From the NCBI GenBank assembly GCA_029224185.1, contig CM055191.1, positions 4,376,036 to 4,440,035 of the forward strand: a stretch of DNA of 64,000 nucleotides, written 5' to 3'. Below, in pieces: positions 36,278-64,000 of this stretch (its first letter is position 1; every line of letters begins with the position of its first letter). The stretch is from Karalla daura (Eukaryota; Chordata; Actinopteri; Chaetodontiformes; Leiognathidae). Position numbers and translations under genes: made by a program. A model generated the notes under the pieces. The model was given only the letters and a program-made list of their open reading frames with translations. It was not told the DNA's origin and ran no database searches.

Positions 36278-37162
36278 CTAAATGGATTAGGGACAAATAG
36301 CAAGGAATGATTGTTTTATTTATTTATTCATCTATCAGCCTTATCATGTATGGTCATATTATTTATTTCATTCATGAACTTCAAAGTGAACAAAGATATA
36401 ACAACATGAGGCTCATACCTTCTGGAATGCAGATGTGGAAGTAAGAATGACATTTGCTTTTCATACTTCCATTCTTTCGACCCCCGAGCAGGGCCTCTGG
36501 TTTTTTTCGCTTTGACGAAGATGTCCCTCAAGCTCTTCCATCTCCTGCGACAGTCATCAACTGTGAGGCAAGATTGGAATGGTTAAGCCATACACTGAAA
36601 AGGTTCAATGTTTCTCTTTTTTACACAGATTCCTGGCTACAGCAGAGAACTTTGCTAGACTTTCATCTTGGTTTCGACTGGCCACACGCACAGTGTTCGT
36701 GGCATTTTGCGTGAAACTAGAATGATTTCCTCTCCTATGAGTGATGAATCCGTCTGCCAAATATCAATATCAATTAAAGTTATCGGAGTTATCACATGAG
36801 ACACATACAGCAGCGGTCGGGCCAAAACCACAATATACCCGACACTTTGCATTCAGGGATATAATCAAACAAAATCAAAGACTATCATTTATGTCATAAA
36901 AGGACATTTTTTTGTCACATTTTGTAACTCAGGACCAGTAATTAACCACGAGAAACAGACACAAATGTGCATGTGGACATTTAAGATGCAGCAATGAATA
37001 GAGTCAAATAGTCAATATGTACTTACAACCTTCAATGTCCAAAGCCTTAGCCACGGCGGCCCATGCTCTGTCCTTCCGGTGGTTATCTTTATAAAATGGA
37101 TCCTGGACATCGTAAAGTTCTTTGTATTTCTCCACTTCTTCTATTAACTTGGTGTGGTCCAT
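35677..37162 (-). CDS. MADF-domain/BESS-motif protein, three coding exons, 292 aa
   Basis: Exons 37,027-37,162, 36,419-36,560 and 35,677-36,277 join in phase (136+142+601 = 879 nt) to encode 292 residues. Residues 6-92 form an MADF (Myb/SANT-like) DNA-binding domain: LIEEVEKYKELYDVQDPFY, then KDRAWAAVAKAL, then DDCRRRWKSLRDIF and a basic KKTRGPARGSKEWKYEKQM stretch. A Pro/Ser-rich linker follows, with a WMQALLAEE segment near 155. A BESS-type motif lies at about 221-254 (EEMYYFVMSLVPRLNRLS... QAQMHFLAYL), which in this family mediates protein-protein contacts. The C-terminus is basic, then Ser/His/Gln-rich. Such proteins are nuclear and often regulate transcription. It may descend from a domesticated PIF/Harbinger transposon Myb-like gene, which is one known source of vertebrate MADF genes. 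I recognise no symbol. The start has a strong Kozak context (A at -3, G at +4). Confidence 0.88.
36419..36560 (-). CDS. MADF/BESS gene, coding exon 2
   Basis: Acceptor TTGCCTCACAG and donor GTATGAG bound the second half of the MADF domain. Phase 1 in, phase 2 out. Confidence 0.87.
37027..37162 (-). CDS. MADF/BESS gene, coding exon 1
   Basis: Codes residues 1-45 plus one base; donor GTAAGT at 37,021-37,026. The leader continues to a plausible acceptor (GAGGCAG at 37,213) after a pyrimidine tract. Confidence 0.85.
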
Positions 37163-37208
37163 CGTCCAAAACATTTACCGCTCGTTTATTATGTGACGGG
37201 AGTGACAT
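37089..37208 (-). other. Overlapping upstream ORF in the MADF/BESS leader
   Basis: An ATG 46 bases upstream of the main start opens a 39-codon frame that overlaps the main start out of frame and stops within exon 1. Its context has G at -3 and T at +4, weaker than the main start. It would be expected to reduce translation of the main frame if the transcript includes it. Confidence 0.55.
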
Positions 37209-38369
37209 GGCACTGCCTCGCAGGAAAGGGAGGGGGACAGACAAGGGTTACAAAATAAACTGATTTTCTTTTGTTTAGTTAGTTAGGCACTATTTATTAT
37301 CTCTTATCTCAATTTGTTTTGGACTCAAGAGAATGTCACGTTCACATATAGCACATCATAATTTACCTACGGCACAGATTTATAGATTCAACAAAACAAA
37401 ATATGTGTCAAAACCCGACACATACTCTTCATTTGCACTACTGCACTGGCATGGATCCAGCTCTCTGCCCCGTCAATCCAAAAATGACTTACAGCAACTC
37501 AAGGCAACACACCTACCGCTATGACTACAGGGATTAAGGTGACAGGTAAGTTTGCAAACATGTTTAACTATCCCTTTGGAGGACAGGTGCTGTTTTTTTT
37601 ACAACCTGGACCTCTTTTGTAGCATGTAGCAGTACTCATTCATATGACTTTGCGAGAGGCCCGGGGTTAACTTCTGTTTCACCAAAATTTTGTTATGATT
37701 CACTAATGCTATTCCCCATTGACTCTGTCTGGATCTGAATGGATCGGGTTGAATGGAGACTTTCTCCTTATTCTTGGACGTTACCCTAGAACATCTGGAA
37801 CAGCGGTTTAAGCAGAGGTGTCTCAGAGCCTCTGCTCAGGTGTGGGAACGTTATTGACAGTTTACGCACAGTGAAAACCCTTTCATGCTCATCTGGCAAC
37901 AGCTGTGCTGGGTGGGTGTGAGGTGATATGGTTTGCGTGTCTATGGTTTGCGTATGTATTCTGTCTGTTCAGATTCGACCTTCTTCTAGTTGCCTTTCAA
38001 AATCTGGTATTTAACATCAAGGAGGACGTGACCTCGCCGCAGGCATCCAACTGTCGATGCTAACGGCCCTCAACCATGAAACCCAAAGATTTCAACACGT
38101 TTCCTTTCTAATGGATTTCGGTGCAGACTGCCCATCAAGCCGGGTTGATGTCTAAGTTGAGTTTTTCGTGTTTACCTCACTAGTTGTGCTGACAGCTAAC
38201 AGCTAACGCTGCAAAACATCTGAACTCCAGAGAGAAGCCACATGAATAAACAGCGTTTTCACCAAACAGCTAATAAAAGGCACTCTAAGAGCATTCCTGC
38301 ATGCTTCATAATGCATTTCAGATCAACATTAAGCAGGTAAAGGCTTAAAATTGTTGCTGTCTTACTTAC

Positions 38370-38470
38370 CTTGCCAGCAAAGTTAACGGAGGGAAGTGAC
38401 GTTAGAGGCGACGGGAAGTGCTAGAGCACGCTGGGAAATGGAGTTCTGGTATCTGGTATCCCCCTCACTT
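38370..38470 (-). promoter_or_regulatory. Probable promoter and untranslated first exon of the MADF/BESS gene
   Basis: On the minus strand a TTTCCCAGCGTGC motif, a CACTTCCCG ETS-like site and AACGTCACTTCC (CRE half plus ETS) precede GGCAAG and a strong GTAAGTAAG donor (38,361-38,369). The layout fits a TATA-less housekeeping promoter with a short leader exon spliced to the acceptor at 37,213. The link to the MADF gene is inferred from order and strand. Confidence 0.5.
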
Positions 38471-38519
38471 GGAGCCTCAGAAAAGACCTTAAACCGGAAT
38501 AAAGGCCTCATCCATCGAT

Positions 38520-38575
38520 TATAGGATAGGATAGGAATGACTTTGTTGATCCCTCAAGGGAAATTCATGTCTGGC
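38520..38575. mobile_element. Short teleost repeat fragment
   Basis: GGATAGGATAGGAATGACTT followed by TGATCCCTCAAGGGAAATTC matches the general text of a widely dispersed fish element tail (TTGATCCC-n-GGGAAATTC). Only a fragment remains. Class not assigned. Confidence 0.45.
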
Positions 38576-39092
38576 AGCTCATCGACCAATGGCAAAAGAA
38601 TTAAAAAGCCTGAAGGCTGTAGATACAGAGGATTTTCTAGATCTATAAGGTCTATAAGGTGTTACTACTATCTTCAATGCACACCTCTCCATGTGCCAAG
38701 TGGTAAAAATCAGAAAGATGTTTAGTTTGTTTCCTACCAATGACTTCATATCATAGGGAACTGCACACTGAATTTTCCTTCGCAACAGTGCCTCATATGA
38801 ACAATGAATTATGTGCCTGATGCACATGAAGCAATAAGTGCTTTTTTGCATCATGAGATGTCAAAGGTTGCTTTTGTTGTTCCAGTTGTTCTATTTTTTC
38901 ATTTCACTCTTCATTCACTCTTCTTTCGTTTCACTCTTCCTTTATTCTCGATTGTATTCTTATTCTTCCATTCAAAGATCCATTTGCCCATCTGTTCATA
39001 ATGCTACTGTACATCCATATTTCCATATTCCTGTAGTATCGACATAAAAAAAGACAAGTATGTGTGTGTATTTCTTGTATTGTCTCCACTTG

Positions 39093-42000
39093 TTTATTCT
39101 TCATGTTTTTTTGTCATCCATTGTGATTCCAAAGGGTCAGTTGCACGGCACAGTGCAAACCCAATCAAAAATCAACAATGAGAAAAATATATGAAAAGAA
39201 AATCTCACACACCTTTAAACAGAACTGATGTTGTCACATTTAGGCTAGCTATGATTCGTAACCGGTATTTAACATTGATGTATTTTCCTATATTTCATTT
39301 TCATTTACAAAATACACAAAATCAAAGACAACATACATCATTGTTCATTTACACATTTTTTCTTCTTTTTTTTTTTTGCTTTTTTGTATTCATGGTTCCA
39401 CAGAGAGTTTCTATACTTACAAACAATCAACTACAGATTCTACAGCACAGTACAATGACAAAGGTGATAAATTTCTTGTTACATTTAATTAATGGCAATG
39501 CAATCTTATTGACAAAGCTTCAAGACTCAGGGTTGTTTTAGAGAGTACACACGAATGTCAGCTGTTAAGTCCCGTGTCGATATTAACACTCAGCATTTTA
39601 GTGGACAAGGCCAGCATATAGTAATGTGCTCCGATTCCCAATAGCTTTAAAGAAGAGAATAAGAGACAAATACCCAAACACTTATTGCTTTGTTAACTTT
39701 TTGCACTCACGATTGACTGTTGCACAGGCAACAAGTTCATTATACAAAAAAACCCTGTAACATAAGCTAAGATATGTATCTACGAGAGACAATTTCAACT
39801 TGGACGTAGCCTGAATTTAGTCACTGAGATGGGTTTGCGCTTTAACAGCATTCCATGTTGAACAAATACAACAGTTACCTTGACATCGTTCTTTCATTTC
39901 ATGGGTGATGCAGGACAACATACAGAGAGTAGGACCGCTGACGCTTAGCTTTTGTGTTTGTACAACTGATGTGCATTTGTTATCTATCCATGTGCTTTCA
40001 AGAAGGGATCTGGGTGAAGTTTCACTCTCTGACTCGTTGGGCTGTTCTGGCTTCTGAAGCCCGTTTGTTTCCTGCAGTTTTGAAACTAAAGCACGCGTTG
40101 TTCTTGTTTCACAAGACCCACGACTGAAAACCTACAAAGACGGACTGCAAATTCCCAGGGGGTTGCACGGTTTGAAGAGCTATCTTATTAGTTACATTAT
40201 AAGTATTTTATTTTTATTTACATATATTCATATCTATAACAGAGAAATGATAGTGTGATGTGTAAACCCAGGCCATACAAAAATATTTGGCAATAATTCA
40301 TGAGAGATGGCACACTCATAGAGATATGATCACGGGTCAGATTCGGATTCGTTGGGTCGGTGCGAGATGGAGCGAGTGAGATGTGAGGGGCAGGTCGTCA
40401 AAGCTCAAAGCACCTCTGTTCACAACCGCACTCACGTTCACTATCTGCTCATTTGGTAGAGTTTGGTCTTTGTGCTCTTGCCTAACAAACTCGCCGTGGT
40501 CTTCATTAAATCACAAGCAAGGCTGCGTGCCTCGGAGAACTCCAGGCGTTCACACTTGTGCATGTACGACAGTGTACGTTTAGTGCAACGGGTTGTCCTT
40601 TTTATTTATCATTTTACCCCCAACTGTCTTTGAGTCTACTACGTATGGCTGCTATCCTACAAAATGGCAGTTTGGACAAAAACTTCACTGGTGTTGTTTT
40701 CTCTGTTGATCTGACTGCTAGTGATTCCTTGTCTTCCAGCGTGCAGCTGTGAACACATCACCCTCGTTGTTCTCGATCAGGGGAATGCGGCAATCATTTT
40801 TCACCGCCACTCTGTGCTGTTAATCGGCGTGGGATGTATGACAATCAGCCCTTGGCAGTGAGTTCTCTTCTCGTGTTACACCGAGCTACATTTGTATCAT
40901 AAAGCACAACAAAATCCACAGCTTTGTCAGCAGAATAATCCTGTTCCACTACAATAAAACCCTCACTGTTCAACGTGAATTAGCTGATTTTAAAAGAGGA
41001 CATTTTGTCCTTCTCCTCTGTCTTCACTTTAAAATGCTCTCTCGAGAAGCAGGTAAAGCATGTCCAGCACTGGACGGCTTCCCACACAACCTCCGATCTC
41101 CTGTCAGAATAACGATGTTTGCCAAATATGAAATGGTAAAAAAAAAAAAACAAACATTTCTAAAAGAAAATGTAATCTCAATATTGCACAGAGGTTCAAT
41201 ATTGCACTAAGAAGCACACTCACATTAATATAAACATTCAGTTAACACAAACAGTTAGTTTATAATTTATCTGTCCTCTCTTACACACTTAATACAATTT
41301 GTGCTTTGTCGAGACTAAAAGATTCAGCTTTTTCTGTTGCTTTTGTTTACTTTTACGCTTTGAGTCAGTGCTTTTCTTTCATGTGCTACGTGATTTATTA
41401 TCCTGGGGGGTGCGCTCCAAGAAGAGTCGTCAGCAGAATAAAAGCGCCGTCTTGTTGGCTGGGAATCGTACGTAACTTAAGCAAAACGCAACTTTGTCCA
41501 AAATGCTGTTGTACTCTCAGTTTTCAGAACTTTACATACATACTCTGTGACATGCATAACACCCTCCAAAACATCTTTTATAGGAGACAAACATACTGTA
41601 AGTCTGGGAGGAGAGGTTCTAAAAAGGCATTTCTTACAAAGGGATACACGGTGTGATTGAGTGTGAGTTTCTGAACATTTTCCTCAGGTCAAGAAAATGT
41701 CAGGGACATTCACACTGACACATTTTTGTGCTTAAAATGTACATTTTAACAAATGGCTTCTTCTCGGTGGTGAAATGGAAATGATGGCAGCACAAAATGT
41801 CCACTTGGCATGGGAGACGTGGTCATTGATTGAGCTTATGACCGCTCGAGGGTGATCGGACAGCGTCTTAAAGGGAGAAGGGGCTCGATTGATCTCTTTG
41901 TCACATTCTAACAACAAACAAACAAAAGCAAACCTGGAATGTTCTATAATCTATAAAATGGCAGTTAGTTTTTACACCAACACAAGACCTCTGGAGATAA

Positions 42001-42711
42001 ACAATGAGGACAAGTCTTTGTTTACGAGAAAGCCAAGAGAGCCGTGTCTTGGTTTTTGTCCCGCAAAAAGTCAAAAATGCTTCTGATCAAGGCATAAAAT
42101 GTTGCATTTTTGATTCTATGTCCAACAATGGCAACGTACTCAAGACTTGACGGGTGAGTTGAATTTGCTCAGAAGGAGAATGGAGGTGACTACAGAGAAC
42201 TCTGTAACAATGGCTAGTGGTCATTTCTATGAGTCTATTTGCATGGCTCATTGACAAGAGCCCCCCTCCCTGACCTCCAACCCCAGGTGTACGTTCTCAT
42301 ATTGAAGGGGGGTGCGGGGACCAAATGTGAATGCACTATTATAATATTCCAGCGGGATGAAATGCCACGCTCTCACTGCGCATGTTAATCGTACTTTTTC
42401 TTCTGCACCAATTTTCCGAGCAACCATCAAGGATTTGTCTCAGCTTGCAACGGTTTTTCTTTGACTTCTCACAGCTTCGTAATTCATGATCACACTGAGG
42501 AGTATTTATCAAATCACCACCCATCCCAAATATTTACAGCAAATTTGTCTCGCTCCTCTGCGTCGTCTTACAACATGTGCACAAAGGTTACTCGATCATT
42601 ATGAGGGAGGGGTTAGAGGCTAGGACTTGGAGGGCTCTTGAGCTCTTCATTCACAGTGTGGCGAAAACTCTTCTGCCCCCCCCACCTGCCGGGAAAGTTG
42701 TTGGCGCCACA
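39093..42711 (-). other. sv2a: Probable sv2a 3' UTR and downstream flank
   Basis: No coding exon is recognisable in this 3.6 kb between the sv2a stop and the MADF promoter region. Minus-strand AATAAA hexamers lie at 41,394-41,399, 40,601-40,606, 40,207-40,218 (two in tandem) and 39,093-39,098, so the 3' UTR could be about 1.3 to 3.6 kb long, possibly with alternative ends. Which site is used cannot be told from the sequence. Confidence 0.4.
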
Positions 42712-60477
<17,766 letters not shown>

Positions 60478-60652
60478 GCTGGATGTGTCGAGGTGGTGCT
60501 GCTGGTGCTGGTGGTGCTGCTGGTCGCTCTGCTGCTGGGGGTGAGAGGTATCAGGAGCGGCCCAAGCACATGAGTGAGAACCAGGGACGTCTGCAGGAGG
60601 GTGAGGTCAGCACGGGGCTCTCTGCTCCCTGGTCCCGGTCCGACAGCGAGTC
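60478..60652 (-). other. sv2a: sv2a 5' UTR part of the first coding exon
   Basis: 175 bases between a good acceptor (CTTTGCTTCTCTGCAG) and the start ATG, ending in CAGCACCACCAGCAC-type triplets. The presence of an acceptor means at least one further upstream non-coding exon exists, as in mammalian SV2A. Confidence 0.7.
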
Positions 60653-63600
60653 CTGCAGAGAAGCAAAGAGGAGGGTGTGAGTTAGTGTGATGAGAGGAAG
60701 AGGAGGTTTCTGTCATTTACACATTCATTCATGTTCTTCGCCCACTTCACACCTAGTCTGTAGCTGCAACTGGACAATATGAAAGTGCAACTGCAACTTG
60801 TTTCAGTTGGAGGGTGTTTTGCATATGAACCATGACCCCGTATTTCTCTAGAATCTCACCCTGCAAGACGGCACTATGAGGGAGAGAGACATACAAAACA
60901 TTTCGTGTTCCCATGGTTTTATCACATATTTTGATTAGATTTTGAAAAAAATTCGGTCCCCTCCTCTGTCCACACACACAGCTTCCTCTTGTTTGAGGAG
61001 GACGGGTCATGTGACCTCATGTCTGAGGTGAGTGTAACAGTTAATGTTTCTTTTACACTTCTGATGCATCTGAAAAACCTTATTTGAGATATTTGTGAGG
61101 TTTCTTGACATTTTGGTATTTCCATTATCAGTTTTTCATTGCAATGTTTAGGTTTTTTTAGACGTTTCTCAGGGTGACAGAAACACGGCTGGTGCCATAG
61201 GTTTCTGCTGGAGGCTGTCCTGGCTAAGGCACCAACAATCATTCCTGGAGTCGATTATATCTATTCTCAACGGAAAAGTGGAGAAAAATGTTGATCAGTG
61301 TAAAACAAAGTAAGAAAAGTCCTCAAACACCAGATCAGCTCCATGCATTTGAAAAGACACACATGAAACAAAGAAGTTGGCAAAAAATATTCATAAGATA
61401 CCAGCAGCCCATGTCACTGGATGTCATAGAGGACCAAAGAAATGAGAATATAGAATATATAAAAGTTCAGATCATATGAAATACAAAAGCATTTTAATAG
61501 AAATATCTGTCTACAGCATACAGACAGTACAGGAGATCATTTGGTTCCATGTTGAACAAACAAATATTTACAATACAATGACAACATCTGAACCTTTTCC
61601 TTCCCCCTCCTCCTGTGTCATCGCCCTGCTCTCCTCCGTCCCTGGGTTTAATTTCCTGCCTCCATCACGACGTCTTCATAAAGCAGAGAGGGGAAAATTA
61701 CACACATCATCAGGTAGAAGGGCCATCATGACTGTGTCGTGAGGCCGCGTCGCTCTGAAACCTCGACGCCTCTGTCAAGTCATGGCTGTCATGGTTAGAA
61801 AGGCTGGGACAGCCTGACAAAACAAACTGATTCAGCTGTCAAAATTATCTCTCTGTGTGATGACATTTTAGATGAACAACCCACCACTTAACGCCTCCAA
61901 GAAACTCAGGCGAAAACATTCAGTTTGGGCATTTTTCTTGCTGATTTGCTTGGTGGTGAAGAGAGTTTTTCTTCAAGATGATAAATGTGTTTCTACAGTC
62001 AAGCAGGGCTCAACTTCAGCTCGGTGCAAAGGCTACAAACATTTCCTCAGTGTCATCAATCCTCAGGAAAACTGACAATACCACCAAATTACACCAAAGA
62101 TTTAGAAGAGTTAGCACGCTAACAAAGACATGACAGTATTTAACGCTTTTCTGATACAACACTTTTCAAATAAGGCTTTTAAAACACAAACCAGTGGGAA
62201 AAACAAACATTTCCTGATTAAACTGCTCTCAGACCAGCTTGTGCTCCAGCATTTTGGGGCTAATTGATCTCCAGCTGCACACCTGGTCTAACCTCCGCCT
62301 GCCTGAGCCTTCTCCACGATGAGACTGTTTACTGCTCGTCTGCAACAGTTACGCTTCTTCTGCAGCATATGTGCACTTGTGGGATGAGCTGCCCCCAGAC
62401 AGCGAGCCTCCGGAGATCGACAGCAGCTGCAGCCCATGTTGGAGCCATTCTGGCTGCTTCCCTCAGACTCTGCAAAGAGAGGAGCAGCAGCAGCCGCATC
62501 TCAGCATGAGGCTGAGGGAGAAAGTGCTGAGCTGGAGGGGAGCGGACAGCTCACAACACCACTGCAGACACGGCACAATGCATTACCCCCCGGTTTCTCT
62601 TCCTTCCCATATAGTACAAAGCCACTACAATGGTGGATGATCCACAACTGTTCACCAGCTTCAGTTTGAGTGGAACCAAAAACCACAAAAAGATCTTCAA
62701 CTTTGTGGATGTTTTTAAGCACAATGGATGAATATTCGTCTTCCCCTCCAGTGGTAATGAGGGCGAGGGGGTGTTGCAGGAGCGACGCAGGCTGACGTCC
62801 AGGCTGAGTCATCCTCCATCCGTGTTTTTTTCTGGTTTTTCCTCCAGGTTTTTTTCCCCGGCTGCTACCGTCAAACGGCGGCCCCTCCCCGCTCTAATGG
62901 ATCTTTTCTTTCACGTTTTGAGCAAATGCACACTGCAAAAAATGGATGTCTAAAAAACAATTAAAAAAACCTCTTTCCTCTGAGGAAAAAGTGCTCAAAA
63001 CAAGTGAAATTATCCATCCAGGCAGAAGATCATTTCACAGGATTTCTTAAAATAACAGGAATCGCTTGATTTATGAATAATAGTGTTAAGTTGAACACAA
63101 GATAAATGGTCAAACACTTCGGAGGTTTATACGTTTTTTATCATGTAAGAACCAAATAAATTGCAGTGTGTCTTTCTATGCCTGCAACAACACCAGCTGC
63201 AGATGATTGCTGGTGTTTAGTGGCTGCAGCTTCCTGAGTTTTGTGCAGTTTACGGTGAAGACGCGACTTGAACTTCTGGTCATGCTCGATGCTTCACCAG
63301 GTTCAAAAGCCCATAAAAAGAGTCTCAGAAGGGTGTTTTGGGGCCCACTGTGCATCACAGTTGTGCTAAAAAGACAAACACACCAATAACTGTGCAGTTA
63401 GTGACGCCTGACGTCTGGGAAGCGATCGGATTGCCCATCACATCACAGTGGTCGACAAATCAATGAGCCGGGTGATGGTTCCAGGTTGGGAGGGGGAGGA
63501 GAGCTGCACGACAACATTACAGCCGATAAACTGCAACCTAACCTCGCTATTAAAATCTTTTTCATCTATCCTATTAGTGTGACAGCATTTATGCGAGTGT

Positions 63601-63674
63601 GCGCAGGGTTTATTAAGGCGGGGAACACAGAAGCAGATGAAAACAGAGAAGGAGAGGGGGAGGAAGGGGGGAGG
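60653..63674 (-). other. sv2a: Upstream region or first intron of sv2a
   Basis: The acceptor at 60,653 shows that the leader continues upstream, but I cannot identify the first exon or promoter. The text is ordinary AT-rich sequence with a GC-richer part near 62,250-62,580. No coding exon of another gene is recognisable. Confidence 0.45.
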
Positions 63675-63706
63675 GAGGGAGGGAGGGAGGGAGGGAGGAG
63701 GGGGGA
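63675..63706. repeat. (GGGA)n low-complexity tract
   Basis: About seven GGGA units within a purine-rich stretch of roughly 80 bp. Confidence 0.92.
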
Positions 63707-63836
63707 GAGGAAGGAGGGAGTATCTGAAAGCTTCCTGTGCAGCCTCAGGGGCATTAAACTGACACCGACAACAGCAAAGCCAACATCACACGACCCCAGA
63801 GGTCTGCTGGGACAGCAGCCGCCATCATGGCGTCCA

Positions 63837-63839
<3 letters not shown>

Positions 63840-63896
<57 letters not shown>
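63840..63896. repeat. (CA)n microsatellite
   Basis: About 28 CA units, the longest dinucleotide run in the window. Confidence 0.98.
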
Positions 63897-63897
<1 letters not shown>

Positions 63898-64000
63898 ACA
63901 GTGAAAGTCACCTGAAACCTGAGAGGAGGCGTGTGAGCCACGTTGGTGATTCCCTGAGATAACCCCACCACACCACCACCACCATCATCATCCCCTCCCA

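Noticed and set aside
63486..63962. 158-codon plus-strand frame with a Gly/Arg/Glu tract and a Thr-His tail
   Set aside because: Made from the GGGA and CA repeats; no homology.

Overview
This is vertebrate nuclear DNA, most likely from a percomorph-type teleost fish. The genes are split by GT-AG introns, long stretches carry no genes, CA/GATA/AGG microsatellites are dense, and degenerate interspersed repeats of teleost type are present. The gene content matches fish orthologues: an SVP46-type COUP-TF, bola1 and sv2a. All four genes I can support lie on the minus strand. There are no bacterial operons, CRISPR arrays, rRNAs or convincing tRNAs.

Layout. (1) 14-380: the first coding exon of a COUP-TF nuclear receptor, best matched to nr2f5; the rest lies off the left edge. 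(2) About 0.4-34.2 kb: 33 kb with no supportable protein-coding exon. It holds microsatellites, a few repeat relics and several blocks rich in TAAT/ATTA homeodomain cores. It lies upstream of nr2f5 and looks like the regulatory landscape of a developmental transcription factor, although conservation was not measured. (3) 34,240-34,712: bola1, a mitochondrial BolA-family Fe-S protein. (4) 35,677-37,162: a three-exon gene for a 292-residue MADF/BESS protein with no recognised symbol, plus a probable untranslated first exon and TATA-less promoter near 38.4 kb. (5) 42,712-60,477: sv2a, twelve coding exons giving a 735-residue synaptic-vesicle transporter-like glycoprotein, with an 8.6 kb intron after the first coding exon. 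The stretch from about 38.5 to 42.7 kb probably includes its 3' UTR. (6) 60.65-64 kb: sequence upstream of sv2a in which I could not place a first exon.

The genes do not form a pathway: one is developmental, one concerns mitochondrial Fe-S biology, one is a putative DNA-binding regulator and one is synaptic. BOLA1 and SV2A are also neighbours in human 1q21, so that part looks like old conserved synteny. All sv2a exon junctions were checked by phase. They close into one open frame, and the three luminal N-glycosylation sites sit at a constant offset of 7 residues from the human positions.

I found no clearly novel multi-gene system. The most interesting signals are microsatellites placed directly at sv2a splice sites, a TCF/LEF-like inverted repeat around a tandem 8-mer, two pairs of diverged unidentified interspersed repeats, an overlapping uORF in the MADF gene, and the MADF gene itself.
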